From Brevibacterium sp. (GTDB taxonomy: Bacteria; Actinomycetota; Actinomycetes; Actinomycetales; Brevibacteriaceae), in assembly GCA_031179165.1 (NCBI GenBank), contig JAPSIC010000001.1:1-64000 (forward strand): 64,000 nt of DNA. The letters run 5' to 3'. The position numbers and the translations under genes are program-made. The notes under the pieces were generated by a model that was given only the letters and a program-made list of their open reading frames with translations, was not told the DNA's origin and did no database searches. The stretch's first letter is position 1. Each line of letters starts with the position of its first letter. Shown piece by piece: positions 57,231 to 64,000 of the stretch.

Positions 57231-58705
57231 CCGAGTTCCCGACCCACTTCGACACGAACAGGGAGCCGACGCCCGGGGCGTACGAGCGGTCGACCCCCGA
57301 CACCCGCACCGACTCCGAACCGCAGGTGAACCGGGGACCCCACGAGAGCCGGGACTCCCACGCCGGGCCGGGGAACGCGGCCGAGACCGCAGCGGCCGAG
57401 ACTCCAATCGAGACTGCGGGAAACGAGTCCGCGGCCGACCTCAGAGCCGGGGCCCCCGGAGCCGTCGAGCCCGGCGCGGACGAGTCCGGCTCGACCCCGG
57501 TCGAGCCTCCCGTCCGGACGACGGCCGTGCCGATCGTCGAGGAGACACCGCAGGCGGTGGACCCGGCCGACGATGCGGACGACTTCCCACGTGGGCTCCA
57601 CACGGATCCGCGCACCGCGGCTCTCGAAGCGGTCGAGGAGGCCCTGACCGAGACCGTCTACGAAACTCGCAGCGCCGCCGAGAGACTCGAGGAGATCCTG
57701 CTCGACGGCAAGCGGGTCCTCGACCGCCGGGAGGCGGCGAAGCTCGGCGGCATCTCGACGGTCTCGGCCCGGAAGATGTGGCGGGCGCTCGGCATGCCGC
57801 AGGCCGGAGAGGACGAGAAGGCCTACACCGTCTCCGACGCCCACGCCCTGCGCATCTGGGCGAAGCCCGTGGCCGAGGGGCTCATCGACCAGGACACCGC
57901 CCTGTCCCTGGCCCGCGCGATCGGTCAGACCACCGACCGCCTCGTCGTGTGGCAGATGGAGACCCTCGTCGAGTTCCTCACCGAGGAGAAGGGACTGACC
58001 GATCCCGAGGCCCGGCGCGACGCGCTGCAGGTGCTCGAGGAGATGATCGACCCGCTCCAGCGGATGCTCACGTATTCATGGCGACGCAACCTCGCCGAGG
58101 CGATGGGCCGACTCAACGTCAACGTCTCACACGGGCTGGCGATGGACAACCGGCAGGGCTGGTACGACTCGTCGATGCCCCTGGCCCGTGCCGTCGGGTT
58201 CATCGACCTCGTCTCCTACACCCGTCTGTCGCAGAAGATGGAGCCACGGCAGCTGGCGAACATGGTGCAGAAGTTCCAGGGCATGGCCTACAACATCGTC
58301 GCCACCGGCGGGGGCCGAGTGATCAAGACCGTCGGTGACGAGGTGTTCTTCGCCGCCGAGACTCCCGCCGCCGGGGCAGAGATCGCGATGACGCTGATGG
58401 AGCGGGTGACAGCGGAGGAGGAGCTGCCGCAGGCCCGCGTCGGCTTCGCCTGGGGACGGGTGCTCTCCCGCCTCGGCGACATCTTTGGCTCGAGCGTCAA
58501 TCTCGCCGCGCGCCTGACCGCGGTGGCGGAGCCGGGAACGATCTACACCGACGAGGAGACCGCCCGGGTGCTCTCGACCTCGGACGCCTACGTGTTCGAA
58601 CCGCGCGAGTCGCTGACCCTGCAGGGGCTGGGGGAGACCGGCGTGCGGAAGATGACCCGCGGCACCGCCGCCCGGATGCAGCTCGACATCGAAGACGAGG
58701 GCTGA
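57227..58705 (+). CDS. class III adenylate/guanylate cyclase with N-terminal regulatory region
   Basis: VGFIDLVSYTRLSQKMEPRQLANMVQKFQGMAYNIVATGGGRVIKTVGDEVFFAAETP...GDIFGSSVNLAARLTAVAEPGTIYT. Confidence 0.92.
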   Translation: MTEFPTHFDTNREPTPGAYERSTPDTRTDSEPQVNRGPHESRDSHAGPGNAAETAAAETPIETAGNESAADLRAGAPGAVEPGADESGSTPVEPPVRTTAVPIVEETPQAVDPADDADDFPRGLHTDPRTAALEAVEEALTETVYETRSAAERLEEILLDGKRVLDRREAAKLGGISTVSARKMWRALGMPQAGEDEKAYTVSDAHALRIWAKPVAEGLIDQDTALSLARAIGQTTDRLVVWQMETLVEFLTEEKGLTDPEARRDALQVLEEMIDPLQRMLTYSWRRNLAEAMGRLNVNVSHGLAMDNRQGWYDSSMPLARAVGFIDLVSYTRLSQKMEPRQLANMVQKFQGMAYNIVATGGGRVIKTVGDEVFFAAETPAAGAEIAMTLMERVTAEEELPQARVGFAWGRVLSRLGDIFGSSVNLAARLTAVAEPGTIYTDEETARVLSTSDAYVFEPRESLTLQGLGETGVRKMTRGTAARMQLDIEDEG

Positions 58706-58749
58706 GCGCGAAGTCGCTCGCCGCAATCTGCACCGATAGCGGCAGATGC

Positions 58750-58769
58750 ACCCCCTGCAACGGGGGTTT
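58750..58769 (+). terminator. short hairpin with T-run downstream of the cyclase gene
   Basis: ACCCCC-TGCAAC-GGGGGTTTC. Confidence 0.45.
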
Positions 58770-58882
58770 CTGCTCCTCACGGAGCAAGTCGGGAAGCTGC
58801 GGGGGTGATCAATGCGGAGCGCGAGGAACTGCCGCTGACGGTGCGAACTGTGAAGTGACCGAGGCGATACGCGCCGACCGCC

Positions 58883-61651
58883 TCAGAACAGCGCCGAGTC
58901 GTCGTCCTCGTCATCGTCGCGGGAGACGATGACGACACCGTCGGTGTCCATCTTCGACCGGGCGATCTCCTCCTTCGCCTCGTCGAGGTCGAGCTGGAGG
59001 TCCTCGAAGCTCGTCGCCAGACCCTGAGTGCCGCTGGTCCGGCGGTTCGAGCCGTTCGCGGAGGTGGAATCGGAGCCGTCGACGAGGCGGATGCCCGCGA
59101 CCTCATCGAGCGCGATCTGGTCGCTGTCAGCTCCGTCGCCGCCACCGGCCCCGTCTCCGGCTGCGGCGCTTCCGCCGCCGTCGCCGGGACCTCCGGGTCG
59201 GGCGAGCGTGCCGATGACGTCGATCTTCGACTCCAGGGGCGAACCCGTGGAGTCGCGACGCGAGCATTCGGCGGGCAGAGCCCGGGCTCCTCCGGCCTGT
59301 GCCGCGGCCTGCGGGCTGTCGCCCACCCAGGCCAGGGACAGCTCGGTCTCACCCTTGAGGAAGCGGTGCGCGCGCACACCCGAGGTGGCGCGTCCCTTGG
59401 TCGGGAACTCGGAGAACTCGGTGACCTTGATCGATGACGAAGGAGCACCGTAGAAGTTCTCTCCGCTGGCGACGGTCACCACCTTGTACGAGCCGACCGT
59501 GCCGTCGGAGCCGTCGGACTCGGATCTGTCCGCGGCGTCCTTGGGCACCATGGCGAAGCAGATGGCCTGCGCCTCGGCGGCGAGCTTGATCCCGGCCACA
59601 CCCGAGGCGCTCCATCCCTGCGCCCGCAGTCCCGCGGCGTCGAAGGCGAGCAGCTGCGCGTTCGAGGTGACGAACACGGCCAGGGAGTCGTCGATGGCGT
59701 CGGGCTGGGCGGCGCCGATGACGAAGTCCCTGCCCTTGAGCCCGATCACGTCCCATTCGTCCTTGTTCGGCTTGGATGCCACCGACACGCGTTTGACGAT
59801 TCCGCCGGCGGTGCCGATGACGAACTCACGGTCGAGGTCGATGAGCCCGATGACCCTCTCCGGCTTCGGCAGGCCCATGTACTCGGCGATCTTGACACCG
59901 CCGGCCACGGTCGGACGCACGGCGGCGGGCGGCAGCGCCGGCAGGTCGACGACGTCGATGAGCTGGAGACGACCGGTCGAGGTCAGGGCCCCGACCTTGC
60001 CGCGGGTGGTGGTCATCACCTCGGCGGCGAGGGCGTCGTGGCTGGCCCGCTTGCCGGTCCGCGGCAGCGGTGCGGCGTCGTTCGTCCGGGCGATCCGGCC
60101 GGAGGTCGACAGCAGCACCCGGCAGGGGGAGTCGGCGATCGTGAGGTCGGCGGGGGCCTTCTTCCCCTTGGCGGACAGCTCTTTCATCGACCCCTCGATG
60201 AGGACGGTCCTGCGGGGGGATCCGATCACCTCGGCCGTCGCCTCGAGCTCCGTGGCGACGAGCTCGCGCAGCTGCGCCTCATCGGCGAGCAGACCCTCGA
60301 GGTGCTCGATGCGCTTCTTCAGCTCATCGCGCTCGGTCTCGAGCTCGAGGCGGGAGAACTTCGTCAGCCGTCGCAGCTGCAGGTCGAGGATGTAGGTGGC
60401 CTGGAGCTCGGAGAGCTCGAAGACCTCCATCAGGCGGCCGCGCGCGGTGGCGGCATCGTCGGAGGCCCGGATCAGCTGGATGACCTCATCGATGTCGAGG
60501 ATCGCGATGAGCAGACCCTCGACGAGGTGGAGCCGGTCCTTGGCCTTGCCGAGTTGGAACACGGTGCGCCTGCGCACGACGTCGATGCGGTGGGCGAGAT
60601 AGACGGTGAGGAGCTCGCGCAGACCGAGGGTGCGCGGCTGGCCCTCGACGAGGCAGACGTTGTTGATGCCGAATGACTCCTCGAGCGGGGTCTGCCGGTA
60701 GAGCTCGGCGAGCACCGCCTCCGGGTTGAAGCCGTTCTTGACCCCGATGACCAGCCGCAGACCGTTCTTCCGGTCGGAATAGTCGTCGATGGAGGCGATG
60801 CCCATCAGCTTCTTCGCCCCGACGGCGTCCTTGACCTTGGCCACGACCTTCTCGGGGCCGACGAGGTAGGGCAGTTCGGTGACGACGATGCCCTTGCGGC
60901 GGGCGTTGATGTTCTCGATCGAGGCGGTGGCGCGGGTGCGGAACGTGCCGCGACCGGTCTCATAGGCCTCGCGGACGCCGTCGAGGCCGATGATCCTCCC
61001 CCCGCTGGGCAGGTCGGGGCCGGGAATGAAGCGCATCAGCTCCGCCAGCGTCGCCTCGGGATGGCGGATGAGGTGGCAGCAGGCGGCGATGACCTCGCCC
61101 GGATTGTGCGGGGCCATGTTCGTCGCCATGCCCACGGCGATGCCCGAGGCCCCGTTGATGAGCAGGTTCGGGAAGGCGCTGGGCAGGACCTCGGGCTGGG
61201 TCAGGGTGTTGTCGTAGTTGCCGACGAAGTCGACGACATCCTCGTCGAGTCCCGCGATCATCTGCATGGACGCATTCGTCAGGCGCGCCTCGGTGTACCG
61301 CGGGGCGGCCGGCCCGTCGTCGAGGGAGCCGAAGTTGCCGTGCCCGTCGACCAGCGGCACCCGCATGATGAAGTCCTGGCTCATCCGCACCAGCGCGTCG
61401 TAGATCGCGGTGTCGCCGTGCGGGTGGAGCTTGCCCATGACGTCACCGACGATGCGGGAGGACTTCACGTGGCCGCGGTCGGGGCGCAGCCCCATGTCCC
61501 CCATCTGGTAGACGATGCGCCGCTGGACGGGCTTGAGGCCGTCCCGGGCATCGGGCAGCGCCCGGGAGTAGATGACCGAGTAGGCGTATTCGAGGAACGA
61601 ACTCTCCATCTCCGCCGAGACGTCGACGTCGATGACTCTGCCTTCGGTCAT
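58883..61651 (-). CDS. parC: DNA topoisomerase IV / gyrase subunit A
   Basis: [73 protein letters not shown]...PRYTEARLT. Confidence 0.95.
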   Translation of the reverse strand: MTEGRVIDVDVSAEMESSFLEYAYSVIYSRALPDARDGLKPVQRRIVYQMGDMGLRPDRGHVKSSRIVGDVMGKLHPHGDTAIYDALVRMSQDFIMRVPLVDGHGNFGSLDDGPAAPRYTEARLTNASMQMIAGLDEDVVDFVGNYDNTLTQPEVLPSAFPNLLINGASGIAVGMATNMAPHNPGEVIAACCHLIRHPEATLAELMRFIPGPDLPSGGRIIGLDGVREAYETGRGTFRTRATASIENINARRKGIVVTELPYLVGPEKVVAKVKDAVGAKKLMGIASIDDYSDRKNGLRLVIGVKNGFNPEAVLAELYRQTPLEESFGINNVCLVEGQPRTLGLRELLTVYLAHRIDVVRRRTVFQLGKAKDRLHLVEGLLIAILDIDEVIQLIRASDDAATARGRLMEVFELSELQATYILDLQLRRLTKFSRLELETERDELKKRIEHLEGLLADEAQLRELVATELEATAEVIGSPRRTVLIEGSMKELSAKGKKAPADLTIADSPCRVLLSTSGRIARTNDAAPLPRTGKRASHDALAAEVMTTTRGKVGALTSTGRLQLIDVVDLPALPPAAVRPTVAGGVKIAEYMGLPKPERVIGLIDLDREFVIGTAGGIVKRVSVASKPNKDEWDVIGLKGRDFVIGAAQPDAIDDSLAVFVTSNAQLLAFDAAGLRAQGWSASGVAGIKLAAEAQAICFAMVPKDAADRSESDGSDGTVGSYKVVTVASGENFYGAPSSSIKVTEFSEFPTKGRATSGVRAHRFLKGETELSLAWVGDSPQAAAQAGGARALPAECSRRDSTGSPLESKIDVIGTLARPGGPGDGGGSAAAGDGAGGGDGADSDQIALDEVAGIRLVDGSDSTSANGSNRRTSGTQGLATSFEDLQLDLDEAKEEIARSKMDTDGVVIVSRDDDEDDDSALF

Positions 61652-61801
61652 GGAACTCCTTCACGCACACGTTTGGGACCGGCGGCCGCCCGGCCCTGAA
61701 CACGCAGGGATGTGCGGCACCCGTCGATTCTAGCGTTCTATTTGAGTTCTACCGGCCACCGGCGCCGAAGGCGGAGCCGTGTCGCGGGCACGGGGCAGCG
61801 A

Positions 61802-62356
61802 TCAGGCGGCCGAGGAGTGCTCCTGCATCCACTGGAGAACATCGGCGATGTAGCCCTCGAGGTTCGACCGGTCGGCGGTGCCGGCCATGAGCTCGCGGAC
61901 CATGACGCCCATGATCGCGGAGTTGACCCGGTGCGCGACCTCCTCGCTGACCCCGCCGACGCGGACGACGAACTCCTCGAAGTGGCGCAGGTTCTTCTCC
62001 TTGGCGGCCTGCGCCTCGCTCGGCAGGGCCGGGTCGAGGCTGAGCATGACCATGGCGTAGAACCGGCTGCGATCGGTGGTCAGCCAGTTCATGCAGAAGT
62101 CGACGGCCAGCTCGGCGGGCGGCTTCTCGGAGGTGTGCTGAGCGTGGGGGAGCCGTTCGAGCTGGAGCGCGTTGAGTTCGCCGATCCGTTCCATGATCCC
62201 GGTGATCAGGGCGTCGCGAGTGCGGTAGACGTTGGACGTGGAGCCGACGGGAAGCTCGGCCAGTGCGTCGACAGCGCGGTGGGTGAGTCCACGGACTCCC
62301 TGCTCTGCAACGACGGCAATGGCGGAATCCGTGACGACGTCCCTTCGGGAGATCAT
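61802..62356 (-). CDS. TetR family transcriptional regulator
   Basis: DVVTDSAIAVVAEQGVRGLTHRAVDALAELPVGSTSNVYRTRDALITGIMERI. Confidence 0.9.
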   Translation of the reverse strand: MISRRDVVTDSAIAVVAEQGVRGLTHRAVDALAELPVGSTSNVYRTRDALITGIMERIGELNALQLERLPHAQHTSEKPPAELAVDFCMNWLTTDRSRFYAMVMLSLDPALPSEAQAAKEKNLRHFEEFVVRVGGVSEEVAHRVNSAIMGVMVRELMAGTADRSNLEGYIADVLQWMQEHSSAA

Positions 62357-62591
62357 TTTCAGAGGCCTCGCTCTCTTTCGGCACCTCGAAGTCAGGTGCC
62401 CTGTCAGGTGAGTGACCAGACGGTCGTGTCAAGCTTTCAGCACAACTTAATAACGTTTCGTGCATGAACGGATACTGACATTACCCTTTGAACGTAGTCA
62501 TTGGTATAAGACGCGCCAATTTTCTGAGATCTGCCAGCCGGTTCCCAACAAAGGGGACAAACTTCGCCTGAGATACCCCTTGTCGCCCCGC

Positions 62592-64000
62592 TCAGCCGAG
62601 CAGGCGTCGCGTCGAATCGATCCGGGTCGCGGCCGGCAGCACCTCGATCCGGACGCTGAGCAGATGCGCGTCGGTGACGGTGGCGACGATCGGGTTGATC
62701 TCGAGCTCGGCGATCTGCGGGTGGCGTTCGACGAGGACGGACAGCCTCTCGAGCACGTTCTTGAGCGGATCGACGTTGACCGGCGGAAGGCCGCGGTAGC
62801 CGAACAGCCGTGGGGAGGCCTTGACCGAACGGATCATGTCGACCGCGTCCCTGTCCGTCAGCGGCGCCACCCGGTGCTGGACGTCACCGAGCAGCTCGGT
62901 GGTGTCACCGGCCAGGGAGAAGGAGAGCAGGGGTCCCAGCAGGGGGTCCTCGCCGGCGCGGATGACGCAGGGCACACCCGGTGGGGCCATCGCCTGGATG
63001 TCGACGAGCGGCTCCTCCTCACCGACCATGGTGCGGATGACGTCCTGGATGGCGAGGAAGTCCTCGCGCAGCTCGTCCGGGTCGTCGATGTTCAGCCGCA
63101 CCCCGCCGAGCTCCATCCGGTGCCGCAGGGTCGTCGACACGGCCTTGAGGGCGACCGGGTAGCCGATCGTCTCCGCGGCCCTGAGCGCCTCGTCCACCGA
63201 GGCGGCCGTGAGGTAGGGCAGCACCTCGATCCCGTAGCAGGACAGGAGCGCCCGGGCCCGGTCCCTGTCCAGGGTCACCGGTCGGCCGGGCGTGGCCTCG
63301 GCGAGCGTGGAGTCGATGATCGTGCGCACGCCCTTGTCGTCGAGGTCCTCGATGTCGAGGAAGTTCCCGTGGTCGGCGGCACGCCAGCGGGAGTACTCGG
63401 TGGCGCGGGCCAGGGCCCACACCGCGTCCTCGAGGCCGATGTAGCTGGGCACCGTGTGGGGCCTGCGGTTTCCCTCCTCATCGGGAAGGTAGGTGGTCAG
63501 CTCGTCCTGGACACCGTGGATGCCGAGGAAGCACGCCACCGTCGTCTTCTGCGACCGGGCGGCCGCCTCGGCGAGGTGGGCGGCGATCTCGCGCTCGTCG
63601 GCTCCGGTGGAGGGGGTGAAGGTGACGATGACGGAGTCGACGTCGGCATGGGCGTACATCGCTTCGAGCTCGGTCCGGAACGTCTCGGCCTCGACCTCGG
63701 GATGGAGGGAGACCGGCTCGACCTCGATGTGCAGTCCCTGCGCGCGGGCGCGCTGGACGAGGAGCGTCGACATCGCCGCCGAGTTGCCGATCACCCCCAC
63801 GCGCCGCCCGGCCGGCAGCTTCTGCGTCGAGAACACCTGCGCCAGGTCGAAGAGCTGGTGGATCGTGTCTGCCCTGATGACTCCCGCCTGCCCGAGCACC
63901 TGATCGAGGGCGTGGGGAGCGAGCGAGGACGTGCGCACCATGTGCCCGGGCGGCAGCTCCCGCCCGGTGAGGTCGGATTTGATGACGATGACGGGTTTGA
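62592..64000 (-). CDS. acyl-CoA synthetase (NDP-forming type), partial
   Basis: RVGVIGNSAAMSTLLVQRARAQGL...RARALLSCYGIEVLPYLTAASVDEALRAAETIGYPVALKAVSTTLRHRMELGGVRLNI (ATP-grasp). Frame stays open to the window edge (KPVIVIKSDLTGRELPPGH), so the 5' end is outside. Confidence 0.9.
   Translation of the reverse strand, partial: KPVIVIKSDLTGRELPPGHMVRTSSLAPHALDQVLGQAGVIRADTIHQLFDLAQVFSTQKLPAGRRVGVIGNSAAMSTLLVQRARAQGLHIEVEPVSLHPEVEAETFRTELEAMYAHADVDSVIVTFTPSTGADEREIAAHLAEAAARSQKTTVACFLGIHGVQDELTTYLPDEEGNRRPHTVPSYIGLEDAVWALARATEYSRWRAADHGNFLDIEDLDDKGVRTIIDSTLAEATPGRPVTLDRDRARALLSCYGIEVLPYLTAASVDEALRAAETIGYPVALKAVSTTLRHRMELGGVRLNIDDPDELREDFLAIQDVIRTMVGEEEPLVDIQAMAPPGVPCVIRAGEDPLLGPLLSFSLAGDTTELLGDVQHRVAPLTDRDAVDMIRSVKASPRLFGYRGLPPVNVDPLKNVLERLSVLVERHPQIAELEINPIVATVTDAHLLSVRIEVLPAATRIDSTRRLLG

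Noticed and set aside
61400-61500. GDTAIYD in the topoisomerase IV A QRDR-like region as a resistance change
   Set aside because: Thr at the Ser83-equivalent position is plausible natural variation in Actinobacteria; no basis to call resistance from sequence alone.

Overview
High-GC actinobacterial chromosome segment; gene content and protein style suggest a Brevibacterium-like organism (inference, no search was run). It is densely coding and mostly metabolic and transport genes. I see no tRNA/rRNA, CRISPR array, prophage or IS element. Main loci: (1) a sugar-acid operon with every step from L-gulonate or D-fructuronate to pyruvate + GAP, with a divergent IclR regulator and nested palindromes; (2) a GntR / nitrilase / RraA-like / polyamine-type ABC importer locus whose RraA-like protein has Asn-Asp in place of Arg-Asp; (3) an amidase next to a non-canonical Nramp-fold transporter lacking the DPGN and MPH metal motifs; (4) a CocE hydrolase plus quaternary-amine ABC system; (5) a Dps / coiled-coil / GPGG small membrane protein region, including a 47-aa ORF missing from the supplied track, followed by a multiply frameshifted acetyl-CoA hydrolase/CoA-transferase pseudogene; (6) an Mhp1-like NCS1 permease with two Asp/Glu/hydantoin-racemase-fold proteins around a GntR regulator, where each racemase-like protein lacks one of the two canonical catalytic cysteines and the losses are complementary; (7) housekeeping genes (AccD/AccE, BirA, class III cyclase, topoisomerase IV A-like). 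Calls rest on reading the translations and motifs; no database search was possible.
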